From Planctomycetota bacterium (GTDB lineage: Bacteria; Planctomycetota; UBA1135; GCA-002686595): a DNA stretch of 64,000 nucleotides. Made by a program: the position numbers and the translations under genes. Below the pieces are notes generated by a model, which was not told where the DNA came from, did not search any database, and saw nothing but the letters and a program-made list of their open reading frames with translations. Location of the stretch: NCBI GenBank assembly GCA_016779205.1, contig JADHOC010000025.1, positions 1 through 64,000 on the forward strand, in the 5' to 3' direction. Positions 53,411 through 62,188 of the stretch are shown here, piece after piece (position 1 is the first letter of the stretch; every line of letters starts with the position of its first letter).

Positions 53411-53443
53411 CGCGCCCGCCCCGACATGGTCGGGGCGGGCGCG
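53411..53443. terminator. Perfect 15-base inverted repeat between convergent genes
   Basis: Arms CGCGCCCGCCCCGAC and its exact complement around a three-base loop (ATG), 12 bases after the + strand stop and 20 bases before the minus-strand stop. It is very stable and probably terminates both genes. There is no U-tract on either side. Confidence 0.75.
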
Positions 53444-53462
53444 TCGCAATCTCGCGCTGCGA

Positions 53463-55955
53463 TCAGCGGAACAGCATCGTCACACCGTTGGTGAAGTTCG
53501 AGGTCGGGCCGCCGCCGCCGCTGCCGGTGTCGCGGTGCCAGGCCTGGAACTGCCAGATCTCTCCGGCGGCCACGGCGACGGAGCCGGTCGGCTGGGGCAG
53601 GTCCGTCGGGTCGATGTCGAGGCTGAAGGTGCCGTTGGCGCCCGAGCTCTTGATCTGCCCCGCGGCGACGTAGCGGCCGATGGAGCCGCCCACCAGGAGG
53701 ACGCCGTCGCTACCACCCGGGTTCGGGACGTTGTTCATGTCCGGGCCGCAGATGAAGAACCCGAAGGAGCTGGCCGGGAGGGCCGAGGCGCGCAGGGTCT
53801 TCGGTGCGGTGGTCGAACGGTCGCCGTACATCGTCAGGAAGCTGCGATCCCCGGTGCTGTTGGGGTTGCCGTAGCCGTACTGGAAGGCCTGGGCCAGGGG
53901 AGCGTTGGCGAAGAAGCGGGCGCCGTGGGCGTCCAGGTCCGTGCCGTTGTCCTCGCTCCAGCCGAGGCCGACGATGCGGCTCGAGAGCATCCCGCCGGAG
54001 AAGCGAGAGGCGATCGGGACGTCGCTGAACAGGATCGACTGGTTGGTCACCGGGGTGCGTCGCTCGGAGATGGCGATGTAGCGGTCCTCGGTGAGGTCGA
54101 AGGTTGTGATGACCGTGTTCAGGCTCGAGGCGCCCAGCTCGTGGTACGTCACGAGGAAGTCCTCCGCGGTGGTTCCGATGCGGGCCCCGTTCTGGGAGAG
54201 CGTCAGGTCAGCGTGCTCGCTCAGGTGCAGGTCGCGGAGCGCGCCGACCCGGGAGCCCTCGCGGCAGAACATCACGAGGGTGTCCTCGACGGGGGAGGGG
54301 GTGCGCTCGAAGGTGATGGCGTACGTGGGCGCCAGGCCGTCGAGGTCGAGGGCGTCGGAGATGTCGATCTGGCTGAGCTGATCGCCGGCGGGCGCCGTCC
54401 ACAGGTCCGCAGGGGAGCCGATCAGGGCGCCGGTGGCGTCCAGCTGGACCCCTCGGACGGACTCGATCCCGGTGGCGTTCTCCACGGAGCGGTAGGCCAC
54501 GTTCCACACGTTGACCGCGGAGGGGTCACCGGTGGACGGGGAGATCACCACGCCCGTGCGCTCGTAGCTGCCTGAATCGAAGAAGGAGATCGGGCCGAGG
54601 GTGCCGTCCGGCTGCACCGTCCGCAGGCGGGGCTGCGTGCTCGTGCTGAACTGGCGCTCCCAGACCACGGCGAAGACGGTGCCGGCGCTGTTGGAGGCGT
54701 TCCCGCCCACGTCCGGGCGGAAGTTGTCCCAGTTGGCCGTGGCCGTGCCGATCACGAGCTCGGGCCCGAGGGTGTCCGTGGGCACGTCGAGGATGCGGCC
54801 CATGACCTCCGAGTAGCCGGTCGCACCGTTCTCGCGCTGGGCGACGATGAGGTGCTTGTCCGCGCTGTTCAGGTTGGCGATCTCGGGGTTGGTCCAGTCG
54901 TCGGAGCTGCTATCGATGTACCGGGAGTTGACGGTGGCCCCCGACGCGTCGACGGTGGTGCAGTAGATGTCGATGTCGGCCGCGGAGAAGGTGTCCTCGT
55001 AGACGTAGGTGAACGTGTCGGAGGTCCGGTCGTAGGCGAGCGCCATGTCCCGCTGGTCACCCGAGATGTCGTCCACCGTGTAGGTGGTCAGGATGGGGTC
55101 GACCACGATCGGGCCCTGGGCGGTCCGCAGGAAGTCGGCGGACACCGTCAGCGAGAGCTTGTCGCCGTCGAGCGTCGCGGGGACCTCGGCGGTCCGGCCC
55201 GCGCCGTCGAGGACGATGGCAGCGCTGTAGGTCATGCCGCCGCGGGCGCCGACGAACTGGAAGCCCGCGCCGTCGGAGACCTTCGCGAGGTCACTCTTGA
55301 CGTCGAGCTCGAGCACCAGGTCCCCCTCGGCGCCGGCGGCGTCGAGGATGAAGGACTGCTCGATCCACTGGTTGTCGATGTCGTACACGACGTCGACGGG
55401 GCCGCGGTCGAGGACGAGGCGGTCACCGCTGCGGGAGACGGCGGCATCGGCGTCGAGGTCCAGGGCCCTGCCGTCGAGGACCGCCGACTTGAGGCGGAAC
55501 TCCACCGGCCAGTTCCGCTCGGCGTCGGAGCCAAGGAACGGGATGAAGGTGAAGCCGTCCTGGCTGGCGTGGGCCTTGTAGTTGCGGCCGCGAATCCAGG
55601 TGCCGTCGGCGTGCTCGGTGTAGTAGACCTGGGACCGGTTCGGCGCGAAGTTCGGGGAGGCCGTCTCGGCGACCGCGAGGTCCTCGTCGGAGAGTCCGGT
55701 GAAGGCCTCGGGGGTCGACGGGTCGACGAAGCGCTTCCCGACGGGGGCGGGGCTCGCATAGTCGAGGCCGTGGCCGAGGTCGGCGCGGCGGGTCGCGGCC
55801 CGGGGGCCTAGGTCGTTGGCGTCGGCAGCGGTGGACGAAGCCTTCTTCGGGGCGACCGGGAGGTGCTCCGCGGTGCGCTGGCCGAAGGACGACGTCGTCA
55901 TGCAGGCGGCGACGGCGAAGGAGAAGAGGGCGGTGGTGTGGAACTTGGTGTTCAT
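53463..55955 (-). CDS. Large secreted protein of unknown function
   Basis: An 830-residue exported protein with signal MNTKFHTTALFSFAVAACMTTSSFGQ (a Cys at 18 is not followed by a clear lipobox). The N-terminal half is a beta-sandwich-type region (YYTEHADGTWIRGRNYKAHASQDGFTFIPFLG, GPVDVVYDIDNQWIEQSFIL, about 110-290). The middle, about 300-700, has propeller-like repeats (QRDMALAYDRTSDTFTYVYED, ADKHLIVAQRENGATGYSEVMGRI, NSAGTVFAVVWERQF), and the C-terminal 100 residues contain GSDGVLLVGGSIGRYVAAGQI and a Gly-rich end. I recognise the style of planctomycete secreted propeller proteins but no named family. A role in surface binding is inference. It ends at the bidirectional hairpin. Confidence 0.7.
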   Translation of the reverse strand: MNTKFHTTALFSFAVAACMTTSSFGQRTAEHLPVAPKKASSTAADANDLGPRAATRRADLGHGLDYASPAPVGKRFVDPSTPEAFTGLSDEDLAVAETASPNFAPNRSQVYYTEHADGTWIRGRNYKAHASQDGFTFIPFLGSDAERNWPVEFRLKSAVLDGRALDLDADAAVSRSGDRLVLDRGPVDVVYDIDNQWIEQSFILDAAGAEGDLVLELDVKSDLAKVSDGAGFQFVGARGGMTYSAAIVLDGAGRTAEVPATLDGDKLSLTVSADFLRTAQGPIVVDPILTTYTVDDISGDQRDMALAYDRTSDTFTYVYEDTFSAADIDIYCTTVDASGATVNSRYIDSSSDDWTNPEIANLNSADKHLIVAQRENGATGYSEVMGRILDVPTDTLGPELVIGTATANWDNFRPDVGGNASNSAGTVFAVVWERQFSTSTQPRLRTVQPDGTLGPISFFDSGSYERTGVVISPSTGDPSAVNVWNVAYRSVENATGIESVRGVQLDATGALIGSPADLWTAPAGDQLSQIDISDALDLDGLAPTYAITFERTPSPVEDTLVMFCREGSRVGALRDLHLSEHADLTLSQNGARIGTTAEDFLVTYHELGASSLNTVITTFDLTEDRYIAISERRTPVTNQSILFSDVPIASRFSGGMLSSRIVGLGWSEDNGTDLDAHGARFFANAPLAQAFQYGYGNPNSTGDRSFLTMYGDRSTTAPKTLRASALPASSFGFFICGPDMNNVPNPGGSDGVLLVGGSIGRYVAAGQIKSSGANGTFSLDIDPTDLPQPTGSVAVAAGEIWQFQAWHRDTGSGGGGPTSNFTNGVTMLFR

Positions 55956-56378
55956 CGGACTGATGGATGTTGTTGGTGAGGTATTGGGGGTTTGGATGGG
56001 GTGGGCTCGATGGCCCGTTCACTCCCAAGTGCCTCTCCGCGCTCGCGCCGGACAGGAACGCGCTCCCTTGTTGTCAGGTAGCCCGCAAGTATCTACCTGT
56101 AATGCGCTTACGTCCCCGTCGGGTTGCCCAATGGCAGCGGAGCCCCACCGCGCGGGGGCGGAGGGGCTCCGTTCGATCGGGGTCCAGGGCGTCCGGATGG
56201 CCCACGGCACCGGGACCCGGCATGGCCGCCTCAGGCGCCCGTGGCAGCGGCGGGCCGCGTCCGCTACACGCCGCTCCAGGCGCGGCTCACGGGCGCCGAG
56301 GCCCGCGGGGTGACCCACGGGGTGACCCACGGGGGTTCCGCGGGGCTCGCCCCGGTCACCCGCCGGGGGGGGCGGAGC
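55956..56378. other. Non-coding interval between two minus-strand genes
   Basis: A 423-base interval. It holds a hairpin at 56138-56171 (CGGAGCCCC/GGGGCTCCG, 16-base loop) that could terminate the upstream sulfatase-fold gene. It also holds two tandem 12-base copies of GGGGTGACCCAC at about 56307-56331. The rest shows no gene I can support. Confidence 0.5.
56138..56171 (-). terminator. Hairpin downstream of the sulfatase-fold gene
   Basis: Nine-base perfect arms (CGGAGCCCC/GGGGCTCCG), extended by a G-U and an A-U pair, with a 16-base loop. It lies about 210 bases after the sulfatase-fold stop, so assignment to that transcript is tentative. Confidence 0.4.
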
Positions 56379-58676
56379 TCAGTCGCCCCCGTAGCCCAGG
56401 GCCTTGAGCTGGTCAGCGAGGTCGCCGCCACTCTTGGCCTCGGAGGAGGTGTGCCGGAGCGGGTAGGCCTGCTCATAGGCTCGCACCGCGCGCTCCCACC
56501 GCTTCCGCCGAATGGCGTTGGACGGCCAGATGTCGTTCAGCTCGACCGCGTCCTCGGCCAGGTCGTAGAGGCGCTGATCCCCACCGGGGTCGTGGGGTCG
56601 AGTGATCTCAGGGAAGTAGATGTACTTCTGATCGCCGTCCCGCAGCGCGGTCGCGGGGGTCCCGGTTTCGCGCTGGCGGTAGGGGATCCAGATCGGGCGG
56701 TCTGTCTCCGGCGCCTCCGGGCCGAGGGCGACCCCCGACCAGGCGCTGGGGATCGCCGCGCCCGCGATGGAGGCGATCGTCGGCGCCACGTCGACCCCGA
56801 TGGTCGGATAGTCGATGCGGAGGCCGCCCTCGAAGATGCCCGGGTAGTGGACGATCAGGGGCACGAAGAGTTGCTCCTGGTAGAGGCTCCATCCGTGCTC
56901 GAAGTGGCCGTGGTCCTGGAACTCCTCGCCGTGATCGCTGGTCACGATGATCAGCGTGTTGTCGAGCTTGCCCGCGGCCTCGAGGCGGTCGAGCAGTTCG
57001 CCGACCAGGGTGTCGATCTCCAGGATCTCCGCGTCATAGAGGTCGTTGACGTACTGAAGGTCCTCCACTCCCAGGGGGGGACCCTGCCGGCGACCCCAGG
57101 GGTGGTCCGGCGTGTGGACGACCTCCGGGAGGTCGCCCGCATAGGGCCGCACCATGGCCTCGCGCGCCGCGCCCTCGGGGTCATGGGGGGAGTGGACGTG
57201 GTAGGTGTGGACGAAGGAGAAGTACGGGCCGACGCTGGCCTCGATCCACTCGGCCGCGGTGTTGAACGTGAGCGCCGGGTCGTTGTTCACGTACCAGAAC
57301 CGGTCGAAGCCCTGGGTGAAGCCGTACTCCGGCCTGAGGTAGCCCGAGGCGGTGAAGGCGCTGGTGGCGTAGCCCTCGGAGCGGAGCACCTCGGCGATCG
57401 TGACGGCGTCGTCGGAGAGGCGCTGGCTCCGGTCCCAGACCCCGTGCTCGGACATGTAGAGGGAGGAGAAGAGCGAGGCGTGGGACGGCAACGTCCACGG
57501 CGCGCTGCTCCAGACGTCCTCGAAGACAGCCCCCTTGGCGGCGAGCTCATCGAGGACAGGGGACGTGGGGCGGGGGTATCCGTAGCAGCCGAGACGGTCC
57601 GCGCGGAGCGTATCCAGAAGGATCACCAGCACGTTCGGCGGCGCCTCGCTGGGCTCCTTGCGGATGGTGACCTCGGACCAGAAGGCTGGTACGACCCCGT
57701 CCTCCCTGACGCTCTTGGCGGCCCGCGTCTGGAGCACCAGCTGACCACCCGCCACGTCGTCGGGCAACGCGTCGATCTTCGCCTCGATGCGGCGTCCCGC
57801 GCGGGGTCCTCCAACCTGGCCTTGCCAGAGCCGCCTCGGCTCCCCTTCTTCGGGCTGGAAGACCACGTCGAAGGTGATCAGGACGCCGCTGAGGTCCCAG
57901 AAGGCGATGGCGGACTCGTCGAGGACGATCGGGATCGACTCGGGGATCCCGAAGGAGAAGGCCACCTCCGCTCCAGCGTCCTCCGCCGTCAACCTCCACC
58001 CGAGGCGTGACGCGGACGTGAGTTGCAGGGTGCGTCGAGTGTCCCGTCCCAGGCTGACCTCGGTGACCTCGGAGGGCTGGCCGACGGTGGGGGGCGTCGA
58101 CATGAACTCGGCCAGGGTCGCGGAGGCCGAGGTGGGGTAAGAGAGCTTCCTCGTCTCGATGCTCCGGACGGAGGCGTCAACCATCGCGTAGATGCCCGAG
58201 CTATCGATCAGCATCTCGCCGATCTCGAGGCTATGCGGGTCGATGGGCTCCTCGGACACCTCGACCGTGTCCCGGACGTCGAGCCTCGAGAAGGCCTCGA
58301 TGGCGCCGCGGACGCTCCGCGCAGGCAGGATCCTCGGTGTGGCCCGGAAGAGCGCCGCCTTGCCCTTGAGTCGCTCGGGTACCAGCCGCCCCTTGAAGTC
58401 GCCGGGTCCGTAGGACTCTCCGGCCACCCAGACCACGTCCTTGTCGAGGAGCTGGCTGATGATGGAGCCCTCGGAGGGCACCTCGATCTCCACGAGGCTC
58501 AGGGGGCGCGAGAACAGCAGGTGCTCGGGCGCAGGGAGGGGCGCGTCTTCCTCCGCTCGGTCAGGGGCGGTGGACTCACCTCGGGTGTCGGTGCTGGACC
58601 CGTCGCTGCCTCCGCTGCACGCGCCGACGAGGACAAGCAGGGGCAGGAGCAGGCGAGGGTGGGGGATCACGGACAC
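56379..58676 (-). CDS. Sulfatase-fold lipoprotein with Thr at the nucleophile position
   Basis: A 765-residue exported protein; the GTG at 58676 (or 58670) gives a signal with lipobox (RLLLPLLVLVGACSGG). Residues about 20-350 are a beta-rich module of unknown family. The alkaline-phosphatase-superfamily domain runs from about 355: VLVILLDTLRADRLGCYGY (metal ligands), then SSAPWTLPSHASLFSSLYMSEHG, and TSDHGEEFQDHG near the end. The position of the formylglycine Cys/Ser in true sulfatases (C/S-x-P-x-R) is Thr395, and Arg is His. Thr is the nucleophile in phosphoglycerol/phosphoethanolamine transferases and NPP enzymes of this superfamily, so a phospho- rather than sulfo-substrate is possible. 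No sulfatase maturase is adjacent. Confidence 0.8.
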   Translation of the reverse strand: MSVIPHPRLLLPLLVLVGACSGGSDGSSTDTRGESTAPDRAEEDAPLPAPEHLLFSRPLSLVEIEVPSEGSIISQLLDKDVVWVAGESYGPGDFKGRLVPERLKGKAALFRATPRILPARSVRGAIEAFSRLDVRDTVEVSEEPIDPHSLEIGEMLIDSSGIYAMVDASVRSIETRKLSYPTSASATLAEFMSTPPTVGQPSEVTEVSLGRDTRRTLQLTSASRLGWRLTAEDAGAEVAFSFGIPESIPIVLDESAIAFWDLSGVLITFDVVFQPEEGEPRRLWQGQVGGPRAGRRIEAKIDALPDDVAGGQLVLQTRAAKSVREDGVVPAFWSEVTIRKEPSEAPPNVLVILLDTLRADRLGCYGYPRPTSPVLDELAAKGAVFEDVWSSAPWTLPSHASLFSSLYMSEHGVWDRSQRLSDDAVTIAEVLRSEGYATSAFTASGYLRPEYGFTQGFDRFWYVNNDPALTFNTAAEWIEASVGPYFSFVHTYHVHSPHDPEGAAREAMVRPYAGDLPEVVHTPDHPWGRRQGPPLGVEDLQYVNDLYDAEILEIDTLVGELLDRLEAAGKLDNTLIIVTSDHGEEFQDHGHFEHGWSLYQEQLFVPLIVHYPGIFEGGLRIDYPTIGVDVAPTIASIAGAAIPSAWSGVALGPEAPETDRPIWIPYRQRETGTPATALRDGDQKYIYFPEITRPHDPGGDQRLYDLAEDAVELNDIWPSNAIRRKRWERAVRAYEQAYPLRHTSSEAKSGGDLADQLKALGYGGD

Positions 58677-58999
58677 GTGGCGGAGGGGAGACGCGGGCGG
58701 CGCGCTTCCTCGGCTCGACCCCGCCCCCATTCAGGGCTGGAGGTGAATGAGGCTCCCGGGAAGCGCGGAGGGAAGAACACGGTTGGGCAGCGACCTGCCC
58801 CCTAAGATCTCGATGGTAACAGGCGGGGAAGTGCCGCAAGCCCTTACTCCGACCTTGGTCACCGTCACGCTCCGGACTCTCCGCGCGAGATCCACGGGGC
58901 TCCCTGGATTCCACGAATGGTCCACCGGGGCGGCGGTGTGCGGCGGGCGTGGGAGGGACGCCATCGGAGACACCTCGCCGCGCCTGGTTCGAGTGCCGG
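58677..58999. other. Interval between the sulfatase-fold and serine dehydratase genes
   Basis: A 323-base interval with no gene I can support. It should contain the promoter of the sulfatase-fold gene (minus strand), but no clear TANNNT box lies close to either GTG candidate. Confidence 0.45.
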
Positions 59000-60574
59000 T
59001 CAACAGGAACCGCAGGCGCCGCCACCACATCCCTCGCGGAGCTGCTGCTCGATGGCGAGGGAGCTCGGCGTGACGGACAGGCCGCCGAGCGCCGTGCAGC
59101 GGAGCTCGCGGGCCATGCGCTCGGACACCTCACGGTGGGCGTCCAGGACCTCGTCCAGGGGGATGAGGTGGAGGAAGCCCGAGAGGGCGATGTTGGCGCT
59201 GGCGATGGCGTTGGCGGCGCCGGTGATGTTGCGGCCGAGGCAGGGCGCCTCGACCCGGTTGGCCACGGGGTCGCAGATGAGGCCCAGCACGTTCTGGAGG
59301 GCGTGGCTCGCGGCGCCCAGGGCCGTGGCCGCGCTGCCGCCAGAGAGCTCCACCAGGGCCGCGGCGGCCATGGCAGCGCCGGCGCCGGTCTCCGCCTGGC
59401 AGCCGCCGACCTCGGCCGCGAAGCTCGACCGTGTGGTGACGAAGACCCCGATGAGCCCGGCGGCGAGCATGGCGCGCAGGGTCCGGTCCTCGTCGGCGTC
59501 CATGGCCTCCGCCGCCGCCACGCAGGTGGCGGGGAACGTGGCGCAGGAGCCCGCGGTCGGGGCGGCGACGATCACGCCCATGGAGCTCTTCACCTCCATG
59601 AGCGCCGTCACGTAGAGGATGGCCTGGTTGAGCACGCCCCCGTCATGGAGCTCGCCCGCGGCGAGCTTCTCCGCGAACTGGTGGCTCTGACGCGGGAGCA
59701 CGCGGTCGGCGTACTCCGTGCCCGCGAGGCCCTCCCTGATTCCCCCTCGGACGATCTGGAGGATGCGGCGCATCTGCTCCATGACCTCCGCCTCGCCGAG
59801 GCCGCCGCGGGCGCACTCGTACTCCAGCGCGAAGGCGGAGAGCGGTCGGCTCTTCGGGTCGGCGGTCTCCACCATCTCGCCCGCGTGGAGGAACGGGACG
59901 GCCATGCCAGCCCGGGATCGTACGGGGAGCACCGCGGCCATGCGGCGGACGCGCCCGAGGCCCGCGAGCCCGGAGAGGTCGCCGTCGGAGAGGAAGGCCT
60001 TCGCCTGCGCCGCGACCATGGCGTCCCCCGCTGGCGCCGCCACGTCCACATCGGGCCTCTCCGCCAGCGCCTCGGCGCACCGCGCCGCGTCGCCATCGAG
60101 CTCGATGAGGGTGACGTCGTAGTCCCCCCGCAGGCTCACCGGCGCGCCGTCGACCTCGATGACCTCGATCATGCCCCCGCCGGTGGAGATGGCGACCATG
60201 CGGTGCGCCTCGCCGCCGCGCCAAAGCGTCAGGCGGTAGGTGTTGGGGTGGGGGTCCTCGAGGCGCGAGGTCCTGATCTCCAGCTCGACCCCTGCCGCCG
60301 CGAGGTGCTCCGCGGACTCCCCCAGCCGCGGGTCGTCGGCGTCCCAGCCGAGCAGCCCGCCGAAGAGGCCCATGTCCGAGCCCTGGCTGTCGTGGGTCGT
60401 GGCCAGGGACCCCTCGGTGTCGAACTCCACCAGGACCCGGTCGGGCTGGCCGCCCACCAGGTCCCTCGCCATGCGGGCGATGCGGACCGACGCGGCGGAG
60501 TGGGAGCTCGACGGCCCGCGCATCACGGGACCGACCACGTCATTGAAGATGCTGGGGGGGAGGGACGTGGCCAT
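59000..60574 (-). CDS. L-serine dehydratase (iron-sulfur type)
   Basis: A 524-residue cytoplasmic enzyme deaminating serine to pyruvate. The beta domain (about 1-160) starts SIFNDVVGPVMRGPSSSHSAASVRIARMARDL. The alpha catalytic domain has the Cys residues expected to bind the [4Fe-4S] cluster (GSCATFPATC, GGCQAETGAG, LICDPVANRVEAPCLGRN) and the final TALGGLSVTP. Both domains are in one chain, as in SdaA-type enzymes. The C-terminus is Gly/Cys-rich (CGGGACGSC), a small extra that could bind metal. A TACCAT box six bases before the ATG suggests a leaderless mRNA. It is divergent from the ornithine-cyclodeaminase-family gene. Confidence 0.93.
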   Translation of the reverse strand: MATSLPPSIFNDVVGPVMRGPSSSHSAASVRIARMARDLVGGQPDRVLVEFDTEGSLATTHDSQGSDMGLFGGLLGWDADDPRLGESAEHLAAAGVELEIRTSRLEDPHPNTYRLTLWRGGEAHRMVAISTGGGMIEVIEVDGAPVSLRGDYDVTLIELDGDAARCAEALAERPDVDVAAPAGDAMVAAQAKAFLSDGDLSGLAGLGRVRRMAAVLPVRSRAGMAVPFLHAGEMVETADPKSRPLSAFALEYECARGGLGEAEVMEQMRRILQIVRGGIREGLAGTEYADRVLPRQSHQFAEKLAAGELHDGGVLNQAILYVTALMEVKSSMGVIVAAPTAGSCATFPATCVAAAEAMDADEDRTLRAMLAAGLIGVFVTTRSSFAAEVGGCQAETGAGAAMAAAALVELSGGSAATALGAASHALQNVLGLICDPVANRVEAPCLGRNITGAANAIASANIALSGFLHLIPLDEVLDAHREVSERMARELRCTALGGLSVTPSSLAIEQQLREGCGGGACGSC

Positions 60575-60580
60575 GGGCCC

Positions 60581-60586
60581 ATGGTA
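60581..60586 (-). promoter_or_regulatory. -10-like TACCAT box six bases before serine dehydratase
   Basis: GCGCTACCAT then six bases and the ATG at 60574 on the minus strand. The divergent gene on the other strand has the same arrangement (60649-60654). Confidence 0.5.
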
Positions 60587-60648
60587 GCGCGCCCCCGAGG
60601 TTCCACTCCGCAGGTGATCTCTCCTCCGTCCGGGCCGCGGTGACTCGG

Positions 60649-60654
60649 TATGGT
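60649..60654 (+). promoter_or_regulatory. -10-like TATGGT box six bases before the ornithine cyclodeaminase-family gene
   Basis: CTCGGTATGGT then six bases and the GTG at 60661. It supports the GTG start, because an upstream ATG at 60640 would precede the predicted transcription start. Confidence 0.5.
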
Positions 60655-60660
60655 CGGGCT

Positions 60661-61638
60661 GTGAAGTTCCTCATCCTGTCCGAGCGTGACCTGCACCAGG
60701 CGCTCCCCATGCGTGACGCCGTGGAGGCCATGAAGGACGCCTTCGGGGCGCTGTTCGCCGGCGAAGCCGTCGCCCCCCAGCGGACTCACCTTTCGGTCCC
60801 GGACCAGGACGCCGTCTCGCTCCTCATGGGCGCGTACATCCCGTCCATGGGGCTCGCGACCAAGGTGGTCTCGCTCTTCCCGCACAACGCGAAGGCGGGC
60901 CGGCCGGTGGTGACCGGGCTCGTGGAGGTGCTCGACCCCGAGACCGGGGAGCCCGACGCCCTGATCGACGGGACCGCGCTGACCGCGTGGCGCACCGGCG
61001 CCGCCAGCGGCGCGGCCACGGACCTGCTCGCCCGCGAGGACGCCGCCATCGGCGCCCTGATCGGGTGCGGCGCCCAGGGCCGCACCCAGCTCCTGGCCAT
61101 CGACGCGGTGCGAGACCTCACCGAGGTACGCGTCGCCGCCCGCAGCCTCGACTCCGCGGAGCGCTTCTGCCGCGGGATGCAGGACCAGGTGCAGCCCCGC
61201 CTGATCCCGGTGGCCTCCGCCGCCGACGCGGTGCGGGGCGCCGACGTGATCTGCGCGGCGACCACCTCGAGGACGCCGGTGCTCGACGGCGCGGATCTGA
61301 AGGAGGGCGCGCACCTCAACGGCGTCGGGAGCTTCACCCTCGACATGCTCGAGCTCGACCCGCGCTCCATCGAGCGGTCCACCATCTTCGTGGATGACGT
61401 GGAGGCGGCCCTCGAGGAGGCTGGAGAGCTGGTGGCCGCGGAGCGGGATGGCCTCAGCGCGCGGGATCGGTGGACGCCGCTCGGGGCCGTGGCCCGCGGC
61501 GCCGCGACGGGGCGCAGCCGTGACGATGAGATCACCCTCTTCAAGTCCGTGGGCCACGCGGTCCAGGACGTGGCCGCCGCATCGCGGGCGCTGGCCCGTG
61601 CCCGCGAGCTGGGCCTGGGACTCTCCGTGGACCTTTGA
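60661..61638 (+). CDS. Ornithine cyclodeaminase/mu-crystallin family protein
   Basis: A 325-residue soluble NAD(P)-dependent enzyme. Substrate-domain signatures are LPMRDAVEAMKDAFGALFAGE and MGLATKVVSLFPHNAKAG, with the conserved Lys; LIDGTALTAWRTGAASGAAT carries the catalytic Arg/Thr region. The Rossmann loop is GALIGCGAQGRTQLLAI, and IFVDDVEAALEEAGEL is the usual closing motif. Family members include ornithine cyclodeaminase, alanine dehydrogenase (archaeal) and ketimine reductase. With no Arg/Pro genes around, the substrate is unknown; proximity to serine dehydratase hints at amino-acid metabolism. The GTG start is supported by the TATGGT box six bases ahead. Confidence 0.87.
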   Translation: MKFLILSERDLHQALPMRDAVEAMKDAFGALFAGEAVAPQRTHLSVPDQDAVSLLMGAYIPSMGLATKVVSLFPHNAKAGRPVVTGLVEVLDPETGEPDALIDGTALTAWRTGAASGAATDLLAREDAAIGALIGCGAQGRTQLLAIDAVRDLTEVRVAARSLDSAERFCRGMQDQVQPRLIPVASAADAVRGADVICAATTSRTPVLDGADLKEGAHLNGVGSFTLDMLELDPRSIERSTIFVDDVEAALEEAGELVAAERDGLSARDRWTPLGAVARGAATGRSRDDEITLFKSVGHAVQDVAAASRALARARELGLGLSVDL

Positions 61639-61676
61639 GCGCAGGCTTCAACGCCACTGACCCGAACCACCCAGGC

Positions 61677-62120
61677 ATGAATCGACGCGTCCTACTGCTC
61701 CTCTGCGCCTCCGTCGTCTCGCTCAGCTCGTGCCTCGACTTTGGAGAGGACGTGAGCACCACGAGCCCGTCGACGGCCCAGGTCGACAGGTGCCGGCGCG
61801 TGATGTACCTCTCCAGCGGGCAGGACATCACGCCCCTCGGCTTCGAGCTGCAGGACAGCCTCGACGACCTGATCCACTTCCAGTTCCGCACCGACGCGTC
61901 CGCGCCCGCGGAGATCTTCGATCCGTCGATGGTGGACCCCGCGGCGTTCGGTCCCGGGTCCTTTGACCCCGCCGCGTGCACGGCGGACTGGTGGAGTGGC
62001 GCAGAGGGGGAGCTCGTGGTGCTGGACCACCTCGAGCCGGCGCCGGCGCGCGTCCTCAGCGCGTGGGTCCGGCAGGAAGCCGAGGGGGCCACGGTCTGGG
62101 TCCAGTGGATGACCCTCTGA
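61677..62120 (+). CDS. Small lipoprotein of unknown function
   Basis: A 147-residue lipoprotein starting at ATG 61677 (signal RRVLLLLCASVVSLSSC, lipobox LSSC at about Cys19). The mature part is acidic, with FELQDSLDDLIHFQFRTD, a single Cys pair candidate (DRCRRVM and AACTADWW) and a C-terminal beta strand (GATVWVQWMTL). No family recognised. It lies between the ornithine-cyclodeaminase-family gene and a sigma factor on the same strand, with gaps of 38 and 68 bases. Confidence 0.6.
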   Translation: MNRRVLLLLCASVVSLSSCLDFGEDVSTTSPSTAQVDRCRRVMYLSSGQDITPLGFELQDSLDDLIHFQFRTDASAPAEIFDPSMVDPAAFGPGSFDPAACTADWWSGAEGELVVLDHLEPAPARVLSAWVRQEAEGATVWVQWMTL

Positions 62121-62188
62121 GCTCCCCTCGGCTCGTTATGGCCCTCCCCGGTTGCGATCCGGAGGACCGACGGTGATCCTCGTCAGCC

